A DNA stretch of 64,000 nucleotides. It comes from Chitinophaga qingshengii (GTDB taxonomy: Bacteria > Bacteroidota > Bacteroidia > Chitinophagales > Chitinophagaceae). This document shows, piece by piece, positions 33,738 through 42,159 of the stretch. The notes below the pieces were generated by a model. That model did no database searches. It was not told the DNA's origin and saw only the letters and a program-made list of their open reading frames with translations. The position numbers and the translations under genes are program-made. Where the stretch lies: the NCBI RefSeq assembly GCF_014529935.1, contig NZ_JACVFC010000004.1, positions 434,001 through 498,000 on the forward strand, given 5' to 3'. The number at the start of each line of letters is the position of its first letter. The first letter of the stretch is position 1.

Positions 33738-34421
33738 TTACATTTCAAATTTATAGCCTACGCCTTTCACGGTGGTGATCAGGTCGATGCCTATTTTCTG
33801 CCGGATTTTACGGATATGTACGTCGATGGTACGGTCACCTACAATCACTTCTGTGCCCCATACCTGGTTCAGGATTTCGTTGCGCAGGAATACGCGGCCT
33901 GGTTTAGAGGCGAGTAACTGCAGCAGTTCAAATTCCTTTTTAGCGAGAATAATTTCCTGGCCTTTGTAAGTAACCGTGAATTTTTCCCGGTCAATAATGA
34001 GGTCGCCCAGTTGCACCGTTGTTTCTTCTGCCTTGTGCAGACGACGGAACAAAGCATTGATACGGCTTACCAGTAATTTAGGTTTGATAGGCTTGGCGAT
34101 GTAATCATCGGCGCCCATGTTTAAACCATCAATTTCAGATTTTTCATCATTGAGCGCTGTGAGGAATAGCACCATGGTATCTTTGAAGTCAGGAATTTTT
34201 CTGAGTTCACGACAGGTGTCGATACCGTTTTTGTTGGGCATCATGATGTCCAACATAATGAGGTCGGGGCGGAATATTTTCGCTTTCTGAATAGCCTCGC
34301 TGCCGTCTTTGGCTGTTACGGTCTCGTAACCCGCCGTTTTGAGATTGTAGCTGATGATTTCCAGTATGTCCAGCTCATCATCTACTACCAGTATTTTTCC
34401 TGCAACCGCTTGGTCTACCAT
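33738..34421 (-). CDS. OmpR/PhoB-family response regulator
   Basis: This 227-residue regulator has a receiver domain (7-120) with acidic Asp14/Asp15, phosphorylated Asp58 (LIMLDIMMP), Thr88 and Lys110, and a winged-helix DNA-binding domain (~135-227; RTIDVHIRKIRQKIG recognition helix, VKGVGYKF wing). The domain make-up is PhoB/OmpR-like. It is the first gene of the pair with the sensor kinase and has a -7 box at 34448-34455. Being next to an OprO/P-type porin, a phosphate-starvation role is an attractive inference; a Pho-box search would be needed. Confidence 0.94.
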   Translation of the reverse strand: MVDQAVAGKILVVDDELDILEIISYNLKTAGYETVTAKDGSEAIQKAKIFRPDLIMLDIMMPNKNGIDTCRELRKIPDFKDTMVLFLTALNDEKSEIDGLNMGADDYIAKPIKPKLLVSRINALFRRLHKAEETTVQLGDLIIDREKFTVTYKGQEIILAKKEFELLQLLASKPGRVFLRNEILNQVWGTEVIVGDRTIDVHIRKIRQKIGIDLITTVKGVGYKFEM

Positions 34422-34447
34422 AAAAATTTGCTTTTAAAAAGACGGCA

Positions 34448-34455
34448 CAAAATTA
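34448..34455 (-). promoter_or_regulatory. -7 box of the response regulator operon
   Basis: The minus strand reads TAATTTTG (TAnnTTTG) 26 bases upstream of the response regulator start. No clear -33 TTG. Confidence 0.4.
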
Positions 34456-34649
34456 TAAAGCCGGTTCCGTGATTAATGGAAAGTTAACATTATGAAATTG
34501 TTAATTCAGTACCATCCGGATTCACATGACATTCCCGCAAAGGTACAGAGAAATCCCTTAGAGGGTGATATGTCCTAATTTTGATATTTATATATTTATG
34601 ATTTTGATTCATTAAAGGGGACAGGTGTCCAGCTATGATAATTTGGTTG

Positions 34650-34657
34650 TAAATTTG
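34650..34657 (+). promoter_or_regulatory. -7 box of the caspase-like secreted protein gene
   Basis: TAAATTTG matches TAnnTTTG, 31 bases before the ATG at 34689. No clear -33 TTG. Confidence 0.4.
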
Positions 34658-34688
34658 CTATCTGGTCCGAGTGAAAAGTACATCTACA

Positions 34689-36878
34689 ATGAGAAAAATT
34701 CTATTGCTGTTATTGCTCGCTGCTTCTCAAAGCACGTGGGTCCACGCACAAAGCGGTCATATACAGATACCTATCAACAGACAGGGGCTCCATGACAACA
34801 TCGACAAAGAACAGGCAGCTGCCTCCAAATTCGACGGTAAGGCGGATGATATGGTGAAAGTGTCCGATGATCAAACCATTAACCTGCAGGTGACCAACGC
34901 CATCATGAAGGAAGTGGACGACATGCAAATGGAAATAGAACGGGATTCAGCCTTGGATCACCGTCTCAAAGTAAAATACCTCACTGGTCTTTATACTGTT
35001 CTCCGGGATTACAACCTGAAAAGAGCCCGTCACCGCATCGAGCCGGAAGAGGCGCCAGCGATGATCACTGCCTATCGTAACATGATGCGGGCCGATATCA
35101 AAGGAAAAAGCATTGAACCGTATGTTAAAACCCTTTCCTTTGAAGGGTCTGAACGTATTATAGAAATCTTTCACGATAACCCCGGCTATAAAGCCGCCAG
35201 GGGCGAAGTGTTCTCCAAATACGCCTTTAACAACCTGGAAACGGTGATGCCTAAACTGCAGGAATACCTCAACTACCCGGGCACCGATTCCATTATTGCG
35301 GCAGTAGCACGTAAATATCCTAACCAGGTATTGACCTACGCTACTTCCTATACGCCCATGGCCAATGTGATCAAAAGAAACCAGGACCCTATCGTGCAAC
35401 TGATCGTCCGCATCGGACAATCTCCCCAAAGCACCAAGATCCTGCCTTTCATCGATCAGCTGATGGATGGCTCCACCACCGTGGAGAAGCTGGAGAAAAT
35501 CGTAGATAACGACTACGCCTACTACAAACAGATGGTGAAGTCCATGATCGCGCTGCAGAAAATGAAAGCCGAAGGCCACAATCCTTTCGGGATGAAGGCG
35601 ATGATGGAAAATATGCAGGCCAAATCACTGCTGTATATCCGCGAAGTGAACGACCTGCACGAAGAATCTGCCCCGGTACGTTTTCGTATCGTGAAGGACT
35701 TTACACCGGAAGAACTATACTACCTGATCATCAACGGTCAGGAAGAACTGTATACCTCCAGCTATACCAACCATAACAACGCTGGTTTATACGACCAGAT
35801 GATGATACGCATGAAACCTCCGCGCGGCGATAGTTTGCTGATGATGGTCAACTTCGACCGCTTTAAGAAATTCATTGCCATGGCTGCCGGTTTCAATACC
35901 CTGGACAATTTCCTGAAATCTATGGCGCCGGAAAACTCCAACTACCTGATGCAGAAATATGTGCAGAACCTGGAGAAAACTGAAGACCTGGAAGATGCCG
36001 TGGACGTGGCCAACTCCTTTGGCAGTATCCGCGACGAGAAGCTGCTCAACTTCCTCCGGGCAGAGGTGAAAAAGAACCTGGTCTATGTGAAAAAACATAA
36101 CGACAGAAGAGGTACTGTTATCTACCAATTGCTGAGCAGCCTGTTCGAAACAGAATCCGCCAAAGGGGAGAACGATTCATCCAAAGCCACTGATATTGCT
36201 GCTGAACTGTCATTGCCGCCGATCAACTACGTTGGTTTCAACACCCTTCAAAGCGATAGCGGCCGCGTGTATCAGCAGGTGTTTTTCTATGGTGATAAAG
36301 ACGGACAGGAATCTTTTGCCAGCTTTATGAGCAACTTCCCGTCTGCCGACTGGAAATCCGTGAAAAACAAATACTGGATCACCATCACTTCCCTGAAAGG
36401 CAAGCCTACCACCATCTACGCCAATCTGCCGATAGATGAACCCGGCGATAAAGAAGCCATTCAGCGGTTGTCTGAATACCTCGATGAAAACGATATTCAC
36501 CCGACCATCTTCATTCACCGTGGTCACAGTTATCATATCAATACTACGCTGGACAACCTGCAAAGTTCTGCCAAGATCGTAGTGCTGGGCTCCTGTGGCG
36601 GATATCATAACCTGGCCACCGTACTGGAAAAATCACCGGAGGCGCATATCATTTCCTCCAAACAGGTAGGTACCCGTTTTGTGAACGAACCAATTATCCA
36701 CAGCCTGGAAGATGTGGTACGTTCCGGTAAGAATGTGGACTGGGTAGTGATGTGGGCGCAGCTGGCCAAAAAATTTGCCCCCGATGCCCGTAACAGGGAG
36801 CTGTTCAGCGACTATGTGCCACCGCACAAAAACCTGGGTGCTATCTTCATCAAGGCTTACCGCCAGATCATGAAATAA
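34689..36878 (+). CDS. Secreted protein of unknown function with caspase/CHAT-like C-terminal motif
   Basis: This 729-residue protein has a signal peptide (MRKILLLLLLAASQS to VHAQ, residue 21). Residues ~25-560 look mainly helical and charged, and I recognise no domain there. The C-terminal ~170 residues alternate strands and helices; a strand ends in FIHRGHSYH (His610, His613) and the next in KIVVLGSCGGY (Cys636), as in the His-Cys dyad of clan CD peptidases (caspases, gingipains, CHAT). I use the ATG at 34689 because it gives a proper signal peptide; a GTG at 34671 would add six residues. It is divergent from the response regulator and is followed by a terminator and a tandem array. Gene call firm, function inferred. 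Confidence 0.8.
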   Translation: MRKILLLLLLAASQSTWVHAQSGHIQIPINRQGLHDNIDKEQAAASKFDGKADDMVKVSDDQTINLQVTNAIMKEVDDMQMEIERDSALDHRLKVKYLTGLYTVLRDYNLKRARHRIEPEEAPAMITAYRNMMRADIKGKSIEPYVKTLSFEGSERIIEIFHDNPGYKAARGEVFSKYAFNNLETVMPKLQEYLNYPGTDSIIAAVARKYPNQVLTYATSYTPMANVIKRNQDPIVQLIVRIGQSPQSTKILPFIDQLMDGSTTVEKLEKIVDNDYAYYKQMVKSMIALQKMKAEGHNPFGMKAMMENMQAKSLLYIREVNDLHEESAPVRFRIVKDFTPEELYYLIINGQEELYTSSYTNHNNAGLYDQMMIRMKPPRGDSLLMMVNFDRFKKFIAMAAGFNTLDNFLKSMAPENSNYLMQKYVQNLEKTEDLEDAVDVANSFGSIRDEKLLNFLRAEVKKNLVYVKKHNDRRGTVIYQLLSSLFETESAKGENDSSKATDIAAELSLPPINYVGFNTLQSDSGRVYQQVFFYGDKDGQESFASFMSNFPSADWKSVKNKYWITITSLKGKPTTIYANLPIDEPGDKEAIQRLSEYLDENDIHPTIFIHRGHSYHINTTLDNLQSSAKIVVLGSCGGYHNLATVLEKSPEAHIISSKQVGTRFVNEPIIHSLEDVVRSGKNVDWVVMWAQLAKKFAPDARNRELFSDYVPPHKNLGAIFIKAYRQIMK

Positions 36879-36879
36879 T

Positions 36880-37016
36880 TTAGGGATTTTTTGATTTACG
36901 ATTTTTTGATTTCGGGGATAGAAGGCGAAGACCAAAGCGGGTAAATGAATCGCTTTGGTCTTCGCTTTTTTATCATCCCCAAAATCAAAAAATCGTAAAT
37001 CAAAAAATCCCTAAAT
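36880..37016 (+). terminator. Terminator inside a 60-bp palindrome
   Basis: The 15-bp core stem (36925-36939 with 36951-36965, 11-base loop) is followed by six T, a classical terminator. The pairing continues outward: 36880-36924 is largely complementary to 36966-37016, with a mismatched bulge next to the core, so the whole forms an imperfect palindrome of about 60 bp per arm. Confidence 0.8.
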
Positions 37017-37304
37017 AGGAATCGCTTTGGTCTTCGCTTTTTTATCATCCCCAAAATCAAAAAATCGTAAATCAAAAAATCCCTGAATAGGAATCGCTTT
37101 GGTCTTCGCTTTTTTATCATCCCCAAAATCAAAAAATCGTAAATCAAAAAATCCCTGAATAGGAATCGCTTTGGTCTTCGCTTTTTATCATCCCCAAAAT
37201 CAAAAAATCGTAAATCAAAAAATCCCTAAATAGGAATCGCTTTGGTCTTCGCTTTTTTATCATCCCCGAAATCAAAAAACCGTAAATCAAGAAATCCCTG
37301 AATA
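36951..37304 (+). repeat. Five tandem copies of a 72-bp unit derived from a terminator arm
   Basis: Copies start at 36951, 37023, 37095, 37167 and 37238, with spacings of 72, 72, 72 and 71. Each begins CGCTTTGGTCTTCGC and ends in the AATCAAAAAATCGTAAATC words and CCCTAAATAGG or CCCTGAATAGG. Copy 1 is the right arm of the palindrome at 36880-37016; the left arm occurs once. Copies differ by only a few bases, so the expansion is recent. It fills most of the 470-base gap before the ABC transporter. Confidence 0.93.
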
Positions 37305-37348
37305 TTTTGGTAGGTTTGTTATATAGTTTAGCTTAAACCGTAATTCCC

Positions 37349-39109
37349 TTGGAAAATCTGGCCGTAAAGAAAGTATTTGATTTCAGTTTACTGCGACGCA
37401 TCTTCACATTCGCGGCGCCTTACAAGCGGGCACTGTACCTGTCTATGATCATGACGGTGATCTTCGCAGTGATCTCTCCGCTGAGGCCCTATCTGATACA
37501 GGTTACCGTAGACAAATACATCGCCAACCAGCTCATGCGTATGCTGGTCACCGTCACTATTCTGCAGATCGGCTTATTGCTGGTAGAATCGGTAGTACGG
37601 TTTTACTTCTCTTATCTCACCAACTGGCTGGGACAGTCGGTGGTAAAAGATTTGCGGGTAACGGTATACAGGAAGATCGTGCATTTAAACCTGGCGTTTT
37701 TTGATAAAACGCCGATCGGAACACTGACAACCCGTACCGTGAATGACATTGAAGCCATCAACGACGTGTTTTCAGAAGGTATTATCTCCATTGTTTCCGA
37801 TCTGTTGACCATTGTTGCCATTCTGGTGGTGATGTTTATAGAAGACTGGCGTTTGACACTGGTAAGCCTGTCACCTTTCCCGATCCTGATTTTTGCCACG
37901 TATGTGTTTAAGGAGAGTGTGAACAAGTCCTTTTACCGGGTACGTAACGCCGTATCGGCGCTCAATGCTTTTGTGCAGGAGCATTTAACCGGTATGGTGG
38001 TAGTACAGGCGTTTACCTCGGAAAAGCGGGAATCCGCCCGGTTTAAACAGATCAATAAAGAGCACCGCAAAGCCAATATCGATGCTATTTTCGCTTATTC
38101 CGTGTTTTTCCCGGTGGTGGAAATTATCCTGGCTATTTCGCTGGGGTTGATGGTATGGTGGGGTTCCAACAAGGTGCTGAACTATGAAGTGACCCAGGGG
38201 GTGATGATTGCGTTTATCATGTACCTGAATATGCTGTTCCGTCCGCTGCGGATGCTGGCCGATAAGTTCAATACCCTGCAGATGGGGATGGTAGCCAGTG
38301 AGCGGGTGTTTAAGGTACTGGACAACCAGGATTACATTCCGGACCGGGGCCAGGAGAAGGGAGAGCAGATGAAGGGCGCCATTACCTTTGATCATGTATC
38401 CTTTGCTTATGTAGATGACCGGTATGTGTTGAAGGATGTTACTTTCCAGGCCAACCCCGGCGATACGATCGCCATTGTAGGGCATACCGGTTCCGGGAAG
38501 ACCACCATTATCAGTATCCTGAACCGGTTGTACGAGATCCAGAAGGGTAGTATCAAAATTGACGGTATTGATCTGCCGTCGTATTCGCTGGAGGCGCTGC
38601 GTAGCAGGATAGGGGTGGTATTGCAGGATGTGTTCCTGTTTGCCGGATCTATCTACGACAATATTACCCTGCACAACAAGGCTATTAGCCGGGAGCAGGT
38701 GGAGGAGGCTTCCAGGTTGATCGGGATACATGATTTTGTGATGCAGTTGCCCGGCGGCTATGATTACCAGGTGATGGAGCGGGGCAGTACCCTGTCTTTA
38801 GGGCAGCGGCAGTTAATTTCCTTTGTACGGGCTTTATTGTACAATCCGGCTATCCTGGTGCTGGATGAGGCGACCTCCTCTGTAGACACCGAATCGGAGT
38901 ATATGATTCAGCAGGCCATTGACAAGCTGATAGCAGACCGGACCGCGGTAATTATTGCCCATCGTTTGTCCACCATCAGTAAAGCGGACAAAATTATCGT
39001 GTTGGACAAGGGAGAGATCAGGGAGATGGGTACGCATGAGGAGTTATTGAAGCTGGAAGGCTTTTATTACAAGCTGCACAGTATGCAATTCAATGCCAAC
39101 AAGGTATAG
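37349..39109 (+). CDS. ABC exporter, fused permease-ATPase (MsbA/MdlB-like)
   Basis: This 586-residue half-transporter has a six-helix type-1 exporter domain (~20-320) and an ATPase domain (~345-586). ATPase motifs are Walker A GHTGSGKTT (378-386), Q-loop LQDVFLFAG, signature STLSLGQRQL (a LSLGQ variant of LSGGQ), Walker B LVLDEATSSVD and H-loop AHRLST. It should work as a dimer, exporting a lipid, drug or peptide; the substrate is not readable. The start appears to be TTG at 37349, since the next Met lies inside the first helix region. The gene stands alone between the tandem array and a terminator at 39170. Confidence 0.9.
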   Translation: MENLAVKKVFDFSLLRRIFTFAAPYKRALYLSMIMTVIFAVISPLRPYLIQVTVDKYIANQLMRMLVTVTILQIGLLLVESVVRFYFSYLTNWLGQSVVKDLRVTVYRKIVHLNLAFFDKTPIGTLTTRTVNDIEAINDVFSEGIISIVSDLLTIVAILVVMFIEDWRLTLVSLSPFPILIFATYVFKESVNKSFYRVRNAVSALNAFVQEHLTGMVVVQAFTSEKRESARFKQINKEHRKANIDAIFAYSVFFPVVEIILAISLGLMVWWGSNKVLNYEVTQGVMIAFIMYLNMLFRPLRMLADKFNTLQMGMVASERVFKVLDNQDYIPDRGQEKGEQMKGAITFDHVSFAYVDDRYVLKDVTFQANPGDTIAIVGHTGSGKTTIISILNRLYEIQKGSIKIDGIDLPSYSLEALRSRIGVVLQDVFLFAGSIYDNITLHNKAISREQVEEASRLIGIHDFVMQLPGGYDYQVMERGSTLSLGQRQLISFVRALLYNPAILVLDEATSSVDTESEYMIQQAIDKLIADRTAVIIAHRLSTISKADKIIVLDKGEIREMGTHEELLKLEGFYYKLHSMQFNANKV

Positions 39110-39169
39110 GTACTGCGGCGGGATTGCAGAGGCCGTCAGGCTGATAATAAATAATAAAAAAATATATAT

Positions 39170-39198
39170 GGCAGATCACTCAGAGATCTGCCTTTTTT
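39170..39198 (+). terminator. Terminator of the ABC exporter gene
   Basis: GGCAGATC (39170-39177) pairs with GATCTGCC (39185-39192), followed by six T. It separates the exporter gene from the ATP synthase operon. Confidence 0.9.
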
Positions 39199-39318
39199 AT
39201 GTTTTTTTCGGGGGATTATAATTCCCTTTGGCGACTATTTAAGCTGCTGATTATCAATATATTTACAATATATCCATCATTTTTTGCATAGTCGCTGAAT
39301 TTTTGAGTTAAAAACGTT

Positions 39319-39326
39319 TATCTTTG
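39319..39326 (+). promoter_or_regulatory. -7 box of the ATP synthase operon
   Basis: TATCTTTG matches TAnnTTTG 19 bases before the atpB start. CTG at 39295-39297 lies 21 bases upstream as a weak -33 element. Confidence 0.6.
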
Positions 39327-39345
39327 CGCAAAATTTCAGAAAACG

Positions 39346-40509
39346 GTGATTTCTTTCAGTAAGTTCAAACACAGAGTGGTAGCACTTGTGATGGTTTTAG
39401 GCCTTCACGGTTTTGGTAATTTTTCTTTTGCAGCTCCTGCAGAAGGCGCAGAACATGCAACAGAAGCGCATTCTTCTGAGGCAGCAGCTGCAGAAGAGCC
39501 AAAAAAATTTGATGCTAAGGAAGTAATTCTCGGTCACGTTAAAGATGCCTATGACTGGCACTTTTTCAGCATTGGCGACAGCCACTATACTGTGCCGCTG
39601 CCGGTTATCATTTATAGCCCTTCACGTGGTCTTTCTGTATTTTCTGCGTCTCATTTCCATCATGGACACGAGGCGTACGATGGTTATCAGATCGCGAACG
39701 CCCACTTTTTCCATGAAAAAGGGCTGGATCCGGCTAATTTCAGGGAAGGTTCCGTTATCGCAGTAGATGCGAACGGTATGCCTACAGGGGAGAAGATCTA
39801 CGATTTTTCCATGACCAAGAATGTTTCTTCCATGCTGATTGCAGCTATTCTGCTGGTGATCATTATGCTGAACGTAGCGAAAGCTTACAAGGTACGTGGT
39901 TCCAAAAAGGCGCCTAAAGGTTTCCAGAACCTGATTGAGCCGGTGATTCTCTTCATGCGTGACGAGGTAGCCAAGCCCAACATTCCTGGTAAAAAAGCGG
40001 AGAAGTTTACACCGTTTATCCTGACTATATTCTTCTTTATCCTGATCAACAACCTGTTGGGTCTGTTGCCCGGATCTGCGAACGTAACCGGCAACATTGC
40101 TGTTACAGCGGCGCTGGCAGTTATCAGCTTCCTGGCTACCATGTTCTCCACCAACAAACATTTCTGGGGTCACATTTTTAACCCTCCGGTACCTTTCGGT
40201 GTGAAAATCATCCTGGCTCCGGTAGAGCTGATTGGCGTGATTACCAAGCCTGTGTCACTGGCGATCAGGTTGTTTGCCAACATCCTGGCGGGTCACATTA
40301 TCATTTTGAGTATTATTTCCCTGGTGTTCATATTTGGATCATTGAGCAAGGCGGCTGGTTATGGCTTCCTGCCGATTACCATTGCCTTCAACATTGTTAT
40401 GATGATGCTGGAGTTGCTGGTAGCGTTTATCCAGGCGTTCATTTTTGCCAACCTGACAGCGGTATTTATCGGCCAGGCGATGGAAGGTGCGCATGATGAC
40501 CACCACTAA
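39346..40509 (+). CDS. atpB: F1Fo ATP synthase subunit a
   Basis: Subunit a forms the proton half-channels against the c ring. The 387-residue protein is longer than the enterobacterial form: it has a signal-peptide-like start (to about FSFAAPA, residue 32) and an extra ~130-residue domain before the membrane helices, as in other Bacteroidota. The essential arginine is Arg308 in SLAIRLFANILAGH. Start is GTG at 39346, directly downstream of a -7 box. It is the first gene of the operon atpB-E-F-H-A; no atpI is found upstream. Confidence 0.95.
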   Translation: MISFSKFKHRVVALVMVLGLHGFGNFSFAAPAEGAEHATEAHSSEAAAAEEPKKFDAKEVILGHVKDAYDWHFFSIGDSHYTVPLPVIIYSPSRGLSVFSASHFHHGHEAYDGYQIANAHFFHEKGLDPANFREGSVIAVDANGMPTGEKIYDFSMTKNVSSMLIAAILLVIIMLNVAKAYKVRGSKKAPKGFQNLIEPVILFMRDEVAKPNIPGKKAEKFTPFILTIFFFILINNLLGLLPGSANVTGNIAVTAALAVISFLATMFSTNKHFWGHIFNPPVPFGVKIILAPVELIGVITKPVSLAIRLFANILAGHIIILSIISLVFIFGSLSKAAGYGFLPITIAFNIVMMMLELLVAFIQAFIFANLTAVFIGQAMEGAHDDHH

Positions 40510-40548
40510 TTAATTCTGTAATTTCTTAAATACAAATACATATTCATT

Positions 40549-40806
40549 ATGGCACTTTTGACTGTTTTATTGCAGGCTGCTGCTGCATCTGGTTTAGCTA
40601 AAGCTGGTGGTGCTGTTGGTGCTGGTATCGCTGCTATCGCTGCTGGTATTGGTGTAGGTAACATTGGTAAGAGCGCTCTGGAGTCTATCGCTCGTCAACC
40701 AGAAGCTGCTAACGACATCCGTGCAAACATGATCCTGGCTGCTGCGCTGGTTGAGGGTGTTGCCCTCTTCGGTGTAATCGCTGGTCTGCTGGCGGTAGTT
40801 CTGTAA
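40549..40806 (+). CDS. atpE: F1Fo ATP synthase subunit c
   Basis: This 85-residue two-helix proteolipid forms the rotating c ring. Helix one is Gly/Ala-rich (GAGIAAIAAGIGVGNIG), the polar loop is ARQPEAAND, and helix two carries the ion-binding Glu69 in ALVEGVALF. The residue after Glu69 is Gly rather than Ser/Thr, and helix one has no glutamine at the expected place, so the ring looks proton- rather than sodium-coupled (inference from known c-ring rules). It follows atpB by 39 bases. Confidence 0.95.
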   Translation: MALLTVLLQAAAASGLAKAGGAVGAGIAAIAAGIGVGNIGKSALESIARQPEAANDIRANMILAAALVEGVALFGVIAGLLAVVL

Positions 40807-40870
40807 GCCAAACTTTTTACTGCATCCGGCGCACAGGGCAATGGATGCAGTAATTCTGATTTTGGGATGT

Positions 40871-40947
40871 ATTGATTTTTTGATTTTTTAATCGAACTCA
40901 AAAATTCGCTAGTCTCAAATCAAAAAATCAAAAAATCGAAAATCAAT
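40871..40947. repeat. AT-rich imperfect inverted repeat between atpE and atpF
   Basis: GATTTTTTGATTTTTT (40874-40889) is complementary to 40922-40937, and outer ATTGATTTT and AAAATCAAT words also match with an offset. It sits in an unusually wide 154-base gap inside the operon. The words match those at 36880-37304, so it belongs to the same intergenic family. Confidence 0.65.
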
Positions 40948-40960
40948 AAATCATTATAAC

Positions 40961-41455
40961 ATGGATCTGTTGCTCCCCGCGTTAGGGTTGTTCCTTATTT
41001 CATTTGTCATTTTCATCATCGTTTTCCTGATTCTGAAAAAATTTGCCTGGACTCCGATTCTGGCTGTTTTGAAAGAAAGGGAAGGTTCTATTGCAGATTC
41101 CATTGCCTCTGCCGAAAGGGTTAAAGAAGAGATGGCGCAGATGAAAGCAGAACATGAACATGTGCTGGCTGAAGCGAAAGCTGAAAGAAGCAAAATCCTG
41201 AAAGAAGCTAAAGAAGCGAAAGACGCGATTATTGGCGAAGCGAAAGCGCAGGCTCAGGCTGAAGCTAAAAAAATCATCTCCGAAGCTTACACCGCTATCG
41301 AAAACCAGAAACTGGCTGCGTTAACGGATGTGAAAAACCAGGTAGGTACACTGGTGATTGAAGTGGCTGAAAAAGTGCTGAGAAGAGAACTGGCTGATAA
41401 ATCAGCACAGGAATCTTATGTAAAACAACTGGCCGGAGAAATTAAATTGAACTAA
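40961..41455 (+). CDS. atpF: F1Fo ATP synthase subunit b
   Basis: Subunit b is the peripheral stalk linking Fo to F1. The 164-residue protein has one N-terminal membrane helix (~5-28, ending ILKKFAWTPIL) and then a long charged coiled coil rich in Ala, Glu and Lys (~35-125), ending in the region that binds subunit delta. Only one b gene is present, so the stalk is a b homodimer. It lies between atpE and atpH, 61 bases before the latter. Confidence 0.94.
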   Translation: MDLLLPALGLFLISFVIFIIVFLILKKFAWTPILAVLKEREGSIADSIASAERVKEEMAQMKAEHEHVLAEAKAERSKILKEAKEAKDAIIGEAKAQAQAEAKKIISEAYTAIENQKLAALTDVKNQVGTLVIEVAEKVLRRELADKSAQESYVKQLAGEIKLN

Positions 41456-41516
41456 GATATTAACTATTGGCCTCCGGTATTTGCCGGAGGCTGATGGCTT
41501 AAAGTTATAAGCATAT

Positions 41517-42077
41517 ATGCAGAATCCCCGTTTAGCATCAAGGTATGCGAAATCATTGATTGACCTGGTTCAGGAAAAGGGCCAGCTGGAAGCGGTGCAG
41601 AACGACATGCTGTTCCTGCAGCAACTGGTGAAGTCCAACCGCGATGTGGTGAATTTGCTGAAAAGCCCGATCATTAAGGCTGATAAAAAGCAAAAAATCA
41701 TGGCCGCCATCCTGGAAGGCCGTGTAGGCGCTACAACGCTGGCTTTTATCAACCTGTTGATCAACAAGGCGCGTGAAGCTTTCCTGCCTGAAATAGCAGT
41801 GGAATACACCCGCCAGTTCAACGTGATTAAAAATATCGCCACCGTGAAGATCACTTCGGCAGTACCGCTGGACAGCGCTACGCTGGAAGCGATCCGTCAG
41901 AAAGTGGCCAGCGAAATACCCCAGCAGGTACAGCTGGAAACTTCCGTGAATGCAGACCTGATCGGCGGTTTCGTACTCGAAACCAACGACAACCTGTTCG
42001 ATGCTTCCGTAGCACGCGACCTGCACGATATTAAAAAACAATTCAGTCAGAATATTTACGTATCCGCGATACGTTAA
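41517..42077 (+). CDS. atpH: F1Fo ATP synthase subunit delta
   Basis: Subunit delta (OSCP-type) caps F1 and joins it to the b stalk. The 186-residue length is normal. The N-terminal helical domain starts RLASRYAKSLIDLVQEKG, and the C-terminal domain has the family segment VNADLIGGFVLETNDNLFDASVARDLHDIKKQF. It lies between atpF and atpA. The 82-base gap to atpA holds a terminator-like hairpin (42115-42147). Confidence 0.94.
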   Translation: MQNPRLASRYAKSLIDLVQEKGQLEAVQNDMLFLQQLVKSNRDVVNLLKSPIIKADKKQKIMAAILEGRVGATTLAFINLLINKAREAFLPEIAVEYTRQFNVIKNIATVKITSAVPLDSATLEAIRQKVASEIPQQVQLETSVNADLIGGFVLETNDNLFDASVARDLHDIKKQFSQNIYVSAIR

Positions 42078-42114
42078 GTGAAAACAGCAGCCGCTGCGTA
42101 CACGCAAAGCTGTT

Positions 42115-42147
42115 GTCGTTATACTAACTTTTTTAACGACTTTTTTT
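42115..42147 (+). terminator. Terminator-like hairpin inside the atp operon, before atpA
   Basis: GTCGTTA (42115-42121) pairs perfectly with TAACGAC (42134-42140), followed by seven T. It ends 12 bases before the atpA ATG, so it may lower read-through into atpA or act as an RNA processing or pausing site. Confidence 0.5.
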
Positions 42148-42159
42148 AAAAGCATAATT

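Noticed and set aside
36896..37147. Minus-strand 83-codon frame encoding a 24-residue repeat
   Set aside because: The unit is 72 bp, so any open frame stays open through the copies; the array derives from a terminator palindrome and the last spacing is 71 bp, which would break the frame.
36951..37304. Possible CRISPR array
   Set aside because: The whole 72-bp unit repeats without unique spacers, and there are no cas genes.
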